Positions 45,960 to 55,082 are shown, counted from the stretch's first letter. The stretch: 64,000 bases of DNA from Candidatus Gastranaerophilales bacterium (GCA_944323685.1 CALUTJ010000007.1:42681-106680); one strand, 5' to 3'. The notes: generated by a model not told the origin, from the letters alone. Program-made: numbers and translations.

Positions 45960-46130
45960 TGTATATACTTTATATATATGTAAGCATTAAGTAAACAAAA
46001 CGAGAACAAAACATAATAAAAAATTTAAATAAGATGAGACTTTCACACTAACTAACCTACCTACCTAACTTCCTAACCTTCCCTTCCTATTAAAAGTATT
46101 GCTCTAATGAAAATTAGAGCTTTTTTTTTG
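45960..46130 (+). ncRNA. Candidate small RNA with C/U-rich single-stranded tract
   Basis: There is no ORF here, yet a perfect plus-strand terminator sits at 46101-46130 and a promoter-like TATATA region at 45931-45980. The tract 46052-46091 contains only A, C and T in CTAACCTACC/TTCCTAACCTTCCC units, which could pair with Shine-Dalgarno sequences. No plus-strand gene lies upstream, so the terminator would belong to a short transcript of about 100-170 bases. Existence is inferred; ends are approximate. Confidence 0.3.
46101..46130 (+). terminator. Perfect Rho-independent terminator without an upstream plus-strand gene
   Basis: GCTCTAAT and ATTAGAGC form a stem with the tetraloop GAAA and are followed by nine T. 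Confidence 0.85.
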
Positions 46131-46156
46131 AGAAATTTTAATCTATTAAAAATATT

Positions 46157-46199
46157 AAAAAAGCCCGCCATTCACCTGAAAAGTAAAGCGGGCTTTTTT
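46157..46199 (-). terminator. Terminator after the pilin-like gene
   Basis: AAAAAAGCCCGC and GCGGGCTTTTTT enclose a 19-base loop. In minus orientation the T-run follows the pilin stop by some 20 bases; it could act in both directions. Confidence 0.8.
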
Positions 46200-46221
46200 A
46201 TGTCTAAATTTTTTGCAGGGG

Positions 46222-46902
46222 TTATTCAAAAGTCGGGCAGCCCTCTGCCGGCAGAGCAAATGCATCACACGTTGTGTATTGACCGGGTTCTCTAAACCAT
46301 GGCATTTTTTCATTAGCTATAGCGTATGCCGTACAAGCGTAATCCCCGTTTGGAGCATTGCAGCCGTCACCGGCAGCATATACCCCGAAAGCGGCAGGTT
46401 TTCCTGTTGTATGTCCTACAAGGAATGCGTGAATATCTATGCCTCGTGTGTTGGGTTGTTTTGCACCGTTTGTATCAACAACAATCCAACCGCCTCTAGA
46501 GCCGGGCATACCTGAGCCGGGATCTCTAAACATCCATGCCATACCATCAGCAGTCCAAAAAGTTGGTGTGAAAGAATCATCACTGGTTCCGTTTATATCG
46601 ATTATTTTCCAGGTTGCATGGTCTGGATCAGGATTTGGAATTGTGTTGACGACTTCTGTATACCATCTTGCCGTTTTAGCATCCATAAAATTCCAGAAAT
46701 AAGCTTCTGTATGTTTTGCTTCTACAGCAGCTGTTGCCGAAGAAACCACAGAATAGGCTTTTTTTAGTGAAGTGACATATTTTACTTCATCAGAGTGGTC
46801 TTTTAATGTAGGAATTGTCATAACAGCAATTACACCTATAACCATTAAAGTAATAAGTGTTTCCGCAAGAGTGAAAGCATTTGATTTTTTTAGTTTTTTC
46901 AT
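46222..46902 (-). CDS. Type IV pilin/pseudopilin-like protein
   Basis: A 226-aa protein with a class III prepilin leader (MKKLKKSNA), cleavage before FTLAETLITLMVIGVIAVMT, Glu at position 5 of the mature protein, and the long hydrophobic N-terminal helix. The C-terminal globular domain has GIDIHAFLVGH and Cys near the end (DGCNAPNGDYACTAYAI; TTCDAFALPAEGCPTF), which can form a disulfide-closed loop. No pilus assembly genes are in the window. It may be a minor pilin or a DNA-uptake component; dprA lies about 1 kb further downstream of the next gene. Confidence 0.87.
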   Translation of the reverse strand: MKKLKKSNAFTLAETLITLMVIGVIAVMTIPTLKDHSDEVKYVTSLKKAYSVVSSATAAVEAKHTEAYFWNFMDAKTARWYTEVVNTIPNPDPDHATWKIIDINGTSDDSFTPTFWTADGMAWMFRDPGSGMPGSRGGWIVVDTNGAKQPNTRGIDIHAFLVGHTTGKPAAFGVYAAGDGCNAPNGDYACTAYAIANEKMPWFREPGQYTTCDAFALPAEGCPTFE

Positions 46903-47079
46903 ATTACATCCAATCTATACCGTAACTAACTTAAGCAAAGAATAAATCAAATTTTTTAAATGACCTTCTTTGGTTATGACACCATAATACACGTCAGATT
47001 TATTATTGGCAAGATTATTATGTTCGAAAAATTTAATAGTATAATATTTATGTATACATAAAAAGGCAAACTTAAATTT

Positions 47080-47886
47080 ATGAAATCAGTAAAAGAAGTA
47101 GTTACGGAATCAAAAATTTTAGACCGATTAAAAAACACGCCTCAGTGTCTTAAACTTGTACAGTATCTGTTTGAAGATGCTGAGCTGCAAGAGATGCAGG
47201 AGTATGCAAATAATGTGTCTATTAAAAGGTTGGGGTATAATGATCACGGCCCCGTGCATATGCGTCAGGTTGTCGGTAATGCAATAAAAATGCTCAATAT
47301 TTTACATTGTTCAGGCATTCAGACTTCTCTGGAAAAAGAGGAAATCGGAACTTTTGAAGACAGTATGTCGGGGGTGATTCTTGCCGGAATGATGCACGAT
47401 CTGGGTATGGCCATAGGAAGACAGGGGCACGAAGAAATGTCTGTTATTCTTGCACAGCCGATTATAGAAAGAACGCTTCAGGAGCTTTTCCCGGATGATT
47501 TACACAAACGTGTTGTAATAAAGTCGATAGCTACGGAAGCAATTATCGGGCATATGTGTTCAAGAAAAATACACTCTGTTGAGGCCGGTATTATACTTAT
47601 CGCAGACGGTTGTGATATGACAAAAGGCAGAGCAAGAATTCCTCTGGCAATAAACAATACCCCTAAAGTCGGCGATATACACAAATATTCAGCAAATGCT
47701 ATAAATCGTATCGGCATACACCACGGAGAGAAAAAACCTATAAAAATTGACATTGAAATGTCTGCGGAAGTCGGATTTTTCCAGATAGAAGAAGTTTTGC
47801 TGACCAAGATTGATTCCAGCCCTGCCAAGCAGTATGTGGAGTTATACGCAGGGGTTGCCGGTCAGGAAAGAAAGTGTTATTTGTAG
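47080..47886 (+). CDS. HD-domain phosphohydrolase
   Basis: A 268-aa protein. The HD motif is in ILAGMMHDLGMAIGRQGHEE, with an upstream metal His in NDHGPVHMRQVVGNA. IIGHMCSRKIHSVEAGIILIADGCDMTKGR when read in parts resembles HDIG/HD-GYP-type second metal ligands (VEAGIILIADGCD). It could hydrolyse a nucleotide or cyclic dinucleotide. It has no other domain. It is convergent with dprA, five bases apart. Confidence 0.85.
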   Translation: MKSVKEVVTESKILDRLKNTPQCLKLVQYLFEDAELQEMQEYANNVSIKRLGYNDHGPVHMRQVVGNAIKMLNILHCSGIQTSLEKEEIGTFEDSMSGVILAGMMHDLGMAIGRQGHEEMSVILAQPIIERTLQELFPDDLHKRVVIKSIATEAIIGHMCSRKIHSVEAGIILIADGCDMTKGRARIPLAINNTPKVGDIHKYSANAINRIGIHHGEKKPIKIDIEMSAEVGFFQIEEVLLTKIDSSPAKQYVELYAGVAGQERKCYL

Positions 47887-47890
47887 ATAC

Positions 47891-49012
47891 TTAACTCATT
47901 TTAACAAGTGACATATACTTTCCGCCGTCGGTTTGTTTTATGCAGCCTTTCAGTTCAAGGTTCATCAAAATCATTGTGAGTAAACCGAAGTCAATGCCTG
48001 TTTGTGCGGCAACGGAATCAAGCGTAAGTTCATTTGCCGCAACCAGTTCAAATACCGTTTTTTCGTCTTCTGTCAGGTCAAGGTTGTCGATTACGCTTTC
48101 ATTTTGCTGTTTTGGGGCTGCTGTTTCTATCTGCCAGTCAAGAGCATCTAAAATGTCCTGAGCCCTTGTTACAACAGCGGCACCGTTTTTTATCAGTTTA
48201 TAAATTCCTTCCGTGTTAGGATTTGTTAAAAGCCCAGGCATGCACATAAGTTCGCGATTTTGTTCAAGGCAGAGATTTGCGCTTATTAATGCTCCGCTTT
48301 TCATTGCTGCTTCCGCAACGAGTGTCCCTTTAGAAAGCCCCGTGACGATTCTGTTGCGATGAGGAAAACGCCAGGGCAGAGGGTCAAAAGTCGGCCAGTA
48401 TTCGCTGAAAACTACACCGCATTCGTTTTCAATCTTGTCATACAGGTACTTGTTTTGTTTAGGATAAATAAAATCAAAACCGCTTGCTATAACCCCTATT
48501 GTTGCAAGGTTATTTTTAATGGCTGCCTGATGCGCACAACTGTCTATGCCTACAGCCAGACCTGAAACTATGCAAATATCGGTGTTTTTTAGTTCGTCAA
48601 TTATACGTGTCAAAACGGTTTTGGCTGCTTCGCTTGCTTTTCTGGAACCTACAACGGCAAGAGTCCTGTTAAAATTGCAGCGTGATAAATCCCCTTTGTA
48701 AAAAAGTGTCATAGGCGGGTTGTGTATTTGTTTGAGCAAGAAAGGGTATTGTTCATCAATATAAGTAATATATTTTATTTTCTTATTCTGAATATATTCA
48801 AAACATTTGTCGGGGTCAGTTGATTTTCTGGCTTCAAGAAAATCACTAATCTGCCCGCGGGGAAGTGTTTCTACCTTATAAAGTTCATCAGCACCGGCAC
48901 ACCAGGCTGATTTGACAGAGCCAAAATGTTCATACAGTGTTTTTATAAAAACACTGCCGATTTTTTCTATGGAAGCAAACGCAAGCCAGTATTTGTCATC
49001 TTGTTGTGTCAT
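47891..49012 (-). CDS. dprA: DNA-processing protein DprA
   Basis: A 373-aa protein that loads RecA on incoming single-stranded DNA in natural transformation. The Rossmann fold has VVGSRKASEAAKTVLTRI, CIVSGLAVGIDSCAHQAA, VIASGFDFIYPKQN, FPHRNRIVTGLSKGTLVAEA and the region with SGALISANLCLEQNRELMCMP read in parts, up to the NGAAVV end. A C-terminal winged helix (residues about 310-370) is present. An N-terminal helix-hairpin-helix-like region is seen as well. The gene precedes nothing else of competence; it follows the glycosyltransferase gene by one base. Confidence 0.95.
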   Translation of the reverse strand: MTQQDDKYWLAFASIEKIGSVFIKTLYEHFGSVKSAWCAGADELYKVETLPRGQISDFLEARKSTDPDKCFEYIQNKKIKYITYIDEQYPFLLKQIHNPPMTLFYKGDLSRCNFNRTLAVVGSRKASEAAKTVLTRIIDELKNTDICIVSGLAVGIDSCAHQAAIKNNLATIGVIASGFDFIYPKQNKYLYDKIENECGVVFSEYWPTFDPLPWRFPHRNRIVTGLSKGTLVAEAAMKSGALISANLCLEQNRELMCMPGLLTNPNTEGIYKLIKNGAAVVTRAQDILDALDWQIETAAPKQQNESVIDNLDLTEDEKTVFELVAANELTLDSVAAQTGIDFGLLTMILMNLELKGCIKQTDGGKYMSLVKMS

Positions 49013-49013
49013 A

Positions 49014-50621
49014 TTACAAATTTTCTCTAAAAGAATTCAGGTCAATAATTTTGTTAACTTCCTGAGGAACGTAGTAAGGGCAAGAGTTCCACAGAATTGT
49101 GTCCATGGGAACATCTGTTTCTTTTTGTACAACAAGTCTGTTGCAATACCCTTTAACCATATTTGTGGAGCCGTCCATTTTTAGATTAAAATATCCGCAG
49201 GACTGGCATATTTTTATTCTGAATCCGTGTTCGTTTAATTTATTTGATATTTCCTGTATAGCATCCAGCATGCGGATTTGCGAGGAAGAGGAGTATTTTT
49301 TCTTTTTGAATCTAAATACTGCCTTAACAAGCCCGCTTTCTGATATTAAATCCAATTTGCATTTTAAACCGTTTTTCCCATCTGTTACCATTACGTCAAC
49401 AGTGGAGATTTCCCTGTCTTCATCAGTTTTTCTATGTGATAATTTGTTAATCAGCGCATTTACAAACGGTATGTGCATAAATATTTTTAAAAGCGAATAA
49501 AGCGGATAGACAAGTATATAACAGATATTTTGTCTTCCTATTTTAGATGTGTATAACGAAACCAGAAACGCTGCGGACAAAATGAAAGCAAAAGCAAAAA
49601 TCAGATTGAAATTAATCATTCCCGCAAGCAGCGAGGAAAGACTCAGGGTTTTGGCTTCGACATTAATTGTGTATGATGACGTGAAGCTTAAAAGCCCGAA
49701 GTATATAAGTGCAAGCAGCCAAAAATTTGGTGTTAAAACATTCATCAAAAATTCACCCAGCTTCGGGGTTGATTTTATAATAAGCGGCAGGCAGTTCCAA
49801 ACAAGTGATATTTTAAATGATACCGCCTGTTTTCTGTTTTTATAATTGTCTATTGAAGTGTATGTTTTTATAAGCGGGCAAAATTTGGGTATAAAACCGT
49901 TGCGTACAAGCAATGTTGTGTATTTAAGCTCGCTGTTTATATCTTTAAAATCGACGCACTGAATTTTTTCAAGCACATCTTTTTTGATAACAAAAATATC
50001 TGAATCGACAATGCTGGCAAGTCCCATCAAAGACCTTGAGCAATTGAAAATTCTGTCAACATAAGAACGGTAAGTTGTTCTTATTCCGTTAAGCAGGCAT
50101 TTTGTGCGAACAATGTAATCGGTTGAGCCTATTAATATATTTTCACCTTGAAGGTTTGCGTTTACAGATGAGATAAAGTTTTCGTCAATATATCTGTCTG
50201 CACTGAGGAATAAAAAAGCATCCACATTTTGATATGACAAAAGCCCTTCCAATAACCAAGAAACCGACTCATCTTTACCGACAGGGGCAATTTCTCCTAC
50301 TCTCCAGATTTTTGCTCCGCCGATGAATTCCAGTATGTTGGACGAATTGTCCGTGCAGTGGTCTAAAATAATATGTATTTGATAATTTTCTTTGGGATAA
50401 TTTTGTTTATTAAGCGCTTCCAAAAGCGGTACAATCGTGGACTCATTGTTTCTTGCATAAATAATAACCATGATATTGTGAGGTTTTGCAGCAGCATTGT
50501 ATTTTTGTTTTATTAAAAATCTTTTGGATTGTGTGCTGAAAAATACACATGCAGCATAATAAACCGAATATACGGCTACGTATAAGAACAATGCAGCAAG
50601 TAGAAATATCAATATAGTCAT
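49014..50621 (-). CDS. Membrane-bound family 2 glycosyltransferase
   Basis: A 535-aa protein. The N-terminal membrane helix (MTILIFLLAALFLYVAVYSV) is followed by a GT-A domain: IMVIIYARNNESTIVPLLEA, YQIHIILDHCTDNS, DAFLFLSADRYIDENFIS. The third element resembles a DxD-type site as SADRY. After residue 300 there are about three more helices and a soluble C-terminal domain. It is like cellulose/hyaluronan synthase-type family 2 enzymes, without the QxxRW motif seen clearly. The start at 50621 has GAGGA five bases upstream; the frame extends to 50693. Confidence 0.8.
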   Translation of the reverse strand: MTILIFLLAALFLYVAVYSVYYAACVFFSTQSKRFLIKQKYNAAAKPHNIMVIIYARNNESTIVPLLEALNKQNYPKENYQIHIILDHCTDNSSNILEFIGGAKIWRVGEIAPVGKDESVSWLLEGLLSYQNVDAFLFLSADRYIDENFISSVNANLQGENILIGSTDYIVRTKCLLNGIRTTYRSYVDRIFNCSRSLMGLASIVDSDIFVIKKDVLEKIQCVDFKDINSELKYTTLLVRNGFIPKFCPLIKTYTSIDNYKNRKQAVSFKISLVWNCLPLIIKSTPKLGEFLMNVLTPNFWLLALIYFGLLSFTSSYTINVEAKTLSLSSLLAGMINFNLIFAFAFILSAAFLVSLYTSKIGRQNICYILVYPLYSLLKIFMHIPFVNALINKLSHRKTDEDREISTVDVMVTDGKNGLKCKLDLISESGLVKAVFRFKKKKYSSSSQIRMLDAIQEISNKLNEHGFRIKICQSCGYFNLKMDGSTNMVKGYCNRLVVQKETDVPMDTILWNSCPYYVPQEVNKIIDLNSFRENL

Positions 50622-50844
50622 ATTATTCCTCATTATCAGAGCTTGTATGGGGTGATTGTCGACAAAATGGAGGCAGCTCTGTTGTACGAGCATATTTTAT
50701 AAAAAAAACGTTTAAAAATCCAGTACCGGTGTAAAAACTCGTACAGGAGGAGGAAACCGGAAATAAAAACAACAGGCAATTTCTGTTAAGAAAATGTTTT
50801 TATATAAATACCAGTGAAGTGTTATAAAAAGGAGTTAGTGTAAA

Positions 50845-51375
50845 ATGCCGTGTTTAAAACAAGTATCTTATCCTCATCAAACAACCATAAAAACATATAA
50901 TGAAACGAGCCGTCAAATAGGTGACATCAAGACTGATGTTTATGAAGAGATAGAAACACCCGCTGAAATTAAGTCAAAAGGTGCGAATCCTGAAATTAAA
51001 GGCAAGCCGGTTGTAACATATAAAACAGTTAAAAGTTACTATGTCGATAAATATGGCACTCCTTTAAATAACAGGGCTAAGCAGAGTGTTTATTATTACA
51101 ATATGGACGGCTCTTTAAAAAGAGCTCAAATAGAAAGAACAAAAGCAGGATATGAGGTTACACAGGCAAGAGAGGAAAACGGAAAATGGTATAATCGTAA
51201 TGTAAAGACAGGTTATTTAGATGTAACATCTAATGCCGACGGGAAAATTACCAAATCTTATCTAAATACCGAGTATCTTGATAAAACTAATCTTGATGCG
51301 CTTCCGGCAAAAATTCAAAAAACCGTGCAGGCAGGTTTGGACGATATTGTCTTAAAATTAACCAAATTAAGATAA
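50845..51375 (+). CDS. Hydrophilic protein of unknown function
   Basis: A 176-aa protein without signal peptide or membrane segments. It is rich in Lys, Tyr and Thr, with beta-type patterns (VVTYKTVKSYYVDKYGTPLN; QSVYYYNMDGSLKRAQIERT; TSNADGKITKSYLNTEYLD), perhaps related to YD-type repeats. A good AAGGAG ribosome site is present. Its 3-prime end converges with the radical SAM gene, four bases apart. No family is recognised. Confidence 0.6.
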   Translation: MPCLKQVSYPHQTTIKTYNETSRQIGDIKTDVYEEIETPAEIKSKGANPEIKGKPVVTYKTVKSYYVDKYGTPLNNRAKQSVYYYNMDGSLKRAQIERTKAGYEVTQAREENGKWYNRNVKTGYLDVTSNADGKITKSYLNTEYLDKTNLDALPAKIQKTVQAGLDDIVLKLTKLR

Positions 51376-51379
51376 AAAA

Positions 51380-52882
51380 TTATTTCTTTTTTGTAACCTG
51401 CACTTTTTTGATAATAGGGTTTTCCGGACGGTTTAATAACTCTTTTGTTATTACAAAATCCTTAGTCATATTGGCAAGCTCCGGCGACGGTTTATCTTTT
51501 CCGGAAATGTTTAACTGAATTTCAGTAGGTATAAAGCGTGCATAATTCATATGATAAACTTTTCCGTCCGCATCTATTAATCTGTACATTATATACCTGT
51601 GATAGCGGCCGTTTTGTTTTAAATCTTCCTTTACCGCGCGCATACTGTCCTCGTATTCCAAAAGCGGAGCTTTTATATTGAATTCTTTCATAAATTTCTT
51701 CATTCTTCCGGAAGAATTTAGAGCTGTATCCAGAGAATTTAGTTTAAGAAATGTGTAGACAAGCAAAGAGTCCAGATGTTCACTGTTTTTGACGTATTTT
51801 TGTTCTCCGATTAGGTCATCTGTATACATCCTTTCGAGTTTGTTATAAATATCCTGAACCAGACTTGCGAGTGCTTTTTTATCGAATCCTTTTGCGTTTT
51901 GTGCTTTTGAGTCAAAGCATCTTACAAGCAGATTGAATTTCGGATGAGTTAAAACCGGTGTGAATGTGAAAATAGTATTTGCCATATTATCAACATAGCG
52001 TTGTCTTAATCTTTTTGCCTTTTCTATATCCCCGTTTTTGAGAGCTTTTACGGAAGCCACATAAGAAGCGTTAAATACGTTTAGTGACACATTAAAAGCG
52101 TTAAGCTTTTCCATATTTTCCGGCTGAGCAAAATACCGTGCATATTTTTCAGCTCTTTGCTGCAATAGAGTGTTGTTTTTGTTCCATCCCGAGGTACCAA
52201 ATGCTGTTTTTCTTCCAAGTGCGTCAAAAACTTCATTTGTAAGGTCAGTAAAATCATATAAATTGCCTTTTTTATCTTTTATTACCGTTTCCATGCAATC
52301 GGCGTCATAAAAAAATTCTGTTGTTTGTGCAATTAAGTCGTCACGTGAAATCTGATTGTTCTTTCCGAAAATATCAAGATTGTGCAGTCTTTTTCGAATT
52401 GTTTTAAAACCTTTGGTTATTGAAGTGAAATCTTCCCAGCTCATTTCTCTTTTTTGAGGTTTTGCATCGGCATAGCAATGGGAACACATGTTTTTGCAAC
52501 CCCTTTTTACTGCAATGACGTGCAGATTTTCACTGAGGTATTGAATCTCTTTCATTGTAAGGCCTTTAAAAACTTTTATTCCGTATTGCAAACCTTCTAA
52601 AGGTTCCATGCAAAAATTGCGGAGTAAAAAATCGTTAGCTCTTCCGCTTTCTTCTACATATCTGTATAGATTGTCAGCTGTGGCTTTTGCTTTTATAAAT
52701 TTTACAATGTTTTTTATTTCCTTAATTGCATTTAGAGGATTTGCTCCAAAGCTGACATTTTGTTTATTTGAAAAGGCCATATCGGTTGTATACGGCAAAT
52801 AATGCTGCGGCAATGTTTTCTTCTGTTTTATTAAAAAAGGCTGATGCGAGGCAGCTGAATAATTTACGGAGTGAATTTTCAT
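51380..52882 (-). CDS. Radical SAM protein with unusual flanking regions
   Basis: A 500-aa protein. The iron-sulfur motif Cx3Cx2C is at C129, C133 and C136 in KRGCKNMCSHCYADAK, preceded by an ordinary first strand (HVIAVKRGC). A downstream DADCMETVIKD segment and NAFNVSLNVFNASYV fit later strands of the barrel. No SPASM-type Cys cluster is seen at the C-terminus. The first 50 residues are polar and end with NVSFGANP, the motif shared with other clade proteins. The substrate is unknown; a peptide- or RNA-modifying role is possible. No candidate precursor peptide was found beside it. Confidence 0.75.
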   Translation of the reverse strand: MKIHSVNYSAASHQPFLIKQKKTLPQHYLPYTTDMAFSNKQNVSFGANPLNAIKEIKNIVKFIKAKATADNLYRYVEESGRANDFLLRNFCMEPLEGLQYGIKVFKGLTMKEIQYLSENLHVIAVKRGCKNMCSHCYADAKPQKREMSWEDFTSITKGFKTIRKRLHNLDIFGKNNQISRDDLIAQTTEFFYDADCMETVIKDKKGNLYDFTDLTNEVFDALGRKTAFGTSGWNKNNTLLQQRAEKYARYFAQPENMEKLNAFNVSLNVFNASYVASVKALKNGDIEKAKRLRQRYVDNMANTIFTFTPVLTHPKFNLLVRCFDSKAQNAKGFDKKALASLVQDIYNKLERMYTDDLIGEQKYVKNSEHLDSLLVYTFLKLNSLDTALNSSGRMKKFMKEFNIKAPLLEYEDSMRAVKEDLKQNGRYHRYIMYRLIDADGKVYHMNYARFIPTEIQLNISGKDKPSPELANMTKDFVITKELLNRPENPIIKKVQVTKKK

Positions 52883-52953
52883 GGTTAATTTAATCTCTTC
52901 TTATTTCATGATTAAATAAAACCCGTAAAAATATTTTTTGCTATTTTTATTAA

Positions 52954-53376
52954 TTAATACCAATCAAAGAAAGATTTTATAAAACTGCCTTTAAAATAAA
53001 AATCTTCTTTATCCTGAATCCTGTTTATAAATTTATACGCATTCTCGCTTGTTCTGAAACCTATATCATAAAAAATTAAACTGCGATGGTTTTTAAACTT
53101 TAAAACTGCATTGTAATAAGTATGACTGTATTTCCCGGTTGTTCTTTCTTTTTTTACATCGCCGTACATAACATCTGATATTTTAAACATTTCTGTTACT
53201 TCCCGGGGCTGGAAAAGTTTATGAGAGTATACTTTACAAATATTTTGGGATTTTATACATTCCACATCATTGATGTCACAAACCATAATCACTAATGCAC
53301 ATACTAATCCCAAAAGGATAACAGTGAAAATTACAGAAACTTTTTCTTTTACGCTTTGGGGGATATTTATTGACAT
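52954..53376 (-). CDS. Single-pass membrane protein of unknown function
   Basis: A 140-aa protein with one membrane helix near the N-terminus (VIFTVILLGLVCALVIMVCD), then a hydrophilic domain with Cys (VECIKSQNICKVYS) and a mixed alpha/beta pattern (YYNAVLKFKNHRSLIFYDIG). The domain probably faces outwards. It lies between the radical SAM and the ADP-ribosyltransferase gene on the same strand (71 and 63 base gaps). No family is recognised. Confidence 0.6.
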   Translation of the reverse strand: MSINIPQSVKEKVSVIFTVILLGLVCALVIMVCDINDVECIKSQNICKVYSHKLFQPREVTEMFKISDVMYGDVKKERTTGKYSHTYYNAVLKFKNHRSLIFYDIGFRTSENAYKFINRIQDKEDFYFKGSFIKSFFDWY

Positions 53377-53439
53377 TTTTACAACCTGTTCATGTTTGAT
53401 ATAACAAGTATAAAAAATTGCCGGAGTTTGTCAACTTTA

Positions 53440-54372
53440 TCAACCAAGATATTTTACATTGATAATATTATTTAAAACATCAAAACCGGTGACTTCAAAA
53501 CGACTGCCTCTGTTGAGTAAATACTCTTTTTCCTGCCAGTGCTGGCGGTCGATATTAAACAAGGCATCCATGTCAAAGTATTTTGTACCTTTGGGTACTT
53601 CTATTTTTAAAATGGGATTATCCAGACTTTGGAATCTTTTGGCAACATTAAAATCGGTTGTTGTTGAAACAAAAGATTTGTCCGTATAAATTCCGCCTAT
53701 TGTTGTCAGTGTATCTTTTTCCGTTTCGCTTAAATCAGGCTGTAATGCTCTGTAAAGAGTAATATCTTTTGTTGTACGCATTACTTTTTGTTCATTGTTA
53801 AATAATGAATCCAGTGTAGCTACGATGTTGCTGATTTCTTCACGCGAGCATAAGCCTCTTACCTTGCCGTGACGTAAAGATTGATGCAGCTCATCAACGC
53901 TGTATTTGTATTCTTTCAAGGCTTTCATTTCATTTTTTGTGAAATGTTTTTTTAAATTAGCATCCGCATCATAAATTTTTACTTCTCCTGTTGGATTATC
54001 GAGCGTATAAATTGCAGAAATACAGTTATTTTCATCTCTTATACACCGTGCGCGCATATCGTCATAGCAGAGCTCTTTAAAACCTTCTACCGGCCGGCCT
54101 ATTTGAATATGTTTGTCATTTACGTGGCGGCCGATTCGCATGCCTGTTCCTGCGATAATTTTATTGAGAATTTCAGTTACTTCTTCTTTGCTCTGTGGTT
54201 TTCCGGTTCCGTGTAAAGCTACCGTTGCTCTGCCGTAAGACTCGCTACAGTCTGAAGCTTGCACATCAATTTTGGGAGCCTTGTCCGCACAGGCAGGCTT
54301 TAACGATGTGCATGCACATTGCGGTTTGGTATAGTTTATATTTTCACACTTTGATTCAAAATTCACCTTCAT
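53440..54372 (-). CDS. R-S-E type ADP-ribosyltransferase, second copy
   Basis: A 310-aa protein. The C-terminal 105 residues form the ADP-ribosyltransferase exoenzyme fold: R208 in DITLYRALQ, S236-T-T in SFVSTTTDFN, and E281-K-E283 in WQEKEYLLNRGSRFEV. The catalytic pattern (R, STT, ExE) predicts arginine-type mono-ADP-ribosylation. The N-terminal 65 residues are Cys-rich (C at KCENI, QCACTS, PACAD, DCSES), and then a distinct domain (residues 65-190) of unknown fold follows. It starts MKVNFES. No hydrolase gene is adjacent. It differs in domain layout from the transferase at 24086. Confidence 0.8.
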   Translation of the reverse strand: MKVNFESKCENINYTKPQCACTSLKPACADKAPKIDVQASDCSESYGRATVALHGTGKPQSKEEVTEILNKIIAGTGMRIGRHVNDKHIQIGRPVEGFKELCYDDMRARCIRDENNCISAIYTLDNPTGEVKIYDADANLKKHFTKNEMKALKEYKYSVDELHQSLRHGKVRGLCSREEISNIVATLDSLFNNEQKVMRTTKDITLYRALQPDLSETEKDTLTTIGGIYTDKSFVSTTTDFNVAKRFQSLDNPILKIEVPKGTKYFDMDALFNIDRQHWQEKEYLLNRGSRFEVTGFDVLNNIINVKYLG

Positions 54373-54526
54373 AATTAATTAAAAACAAGTAAAATAAATA
54401 AATTGCCTTTGAATTTTTTCTAATGATAAAATTTGTTTATTATAGCAAAAACTTTATTGATTAAAATAATATTTGCGTCTAAAATAAACTGTATGGAATC
54501 CCGTTAGGAGTAAAAAGGAGAAATAT

Positions 54527-54988
54527 ATGAACAAAAGTATTAAGTATGTAGCATTAGGGCTGAGTGCATTTATTATCGGCATGTCCGTAAATAATTTTGC
54601 AATTTCTAATGTACCGTCTAAAATTGCAGTAGTTGATGTTCAAAAAGTTGTTGCATCTTCTTCTCAGGTTAAAGCTCTTAAAACTGACAGAGAAGCTAAA
54701 ATGAAAGAGTTAAACACTCTCGTAACAACAGCAAGAACAAACATTGCAAAAGAAACAAATGCCGCTAAGAAAAAAGAACTTGAAAATAAATACAGCAAAG
54801 AAATCACAGCAAAAAGAAATTCAATACAAAAAGATTACGCAAAAAAACTTGCTGCTATCGACAAAAGCATTTCATCAGTAATTAACCAGAAAGCTAAAGC
54901 AGCTAACTATGAAATAGTTCTTGCCAAAGGTGTTGTATTATACGGCGGAACCGATATTACTTCAGAAATAACAAAATCTGTAAAATAG
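54527..54988 (+). CDS. Skp/OmpH-like periplasmic chaperone (copy 2)
   Basis: A 153-aa paralogue of the protein at 18434. A signal or anchor (YVALGLSAFIIGMSVNNFAI) is followed by KIAVVDVQKVVASSSQVKAL, a charged coiled coil, and the closing YEIVLAKGVVLYGGTDITSE. AAAAGGAG is the ribosome site. A terminator follows at once, so it is monocistronic. Both copies lack a clear lpxD or bamA neighbour. Confidence 0.85.
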   Translation: MNKSIKYVALGLSAFIIGMSVNNFAISNVPSKIAVVDVQKVVASSSQVKALKTDREAKMKELNTLVTTARTNIAKETNAAKKKELENKYSKEITAKRNSIQKDYAKKLAAIDKSISSVINQKAKAANYEIVLAKGVVLYGGTDITSEITKSVK

Positions 54989-55004
54989 ATTAGATTTAAA
55001 AATA

Positions 55005-55043
55005 AAAAACCACTCTCTGTTTTGTAGACAGAGGGTGGTTTTT
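55005..55043 (+). terminator. Rho-independent terminator after the second Skp-like gene
   Basis: AAAAACCACTCTCTG pairs with CAGAGGGTGGTTTTT with one G-T pair and a nine-base loop. Confidence 0.88.
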
Positions 55044-55082
55044 GTTAGAAAGCTTTTCACATAATCATAAATAACAGTCAGA

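Noticed and set aside
46050..46095. CRISPR-like short repeats (ACCTACCTACC)
   Set aside because: Units are 4-8 bases without spacers; this is a low-complexity tract, probably part of a small RNA.
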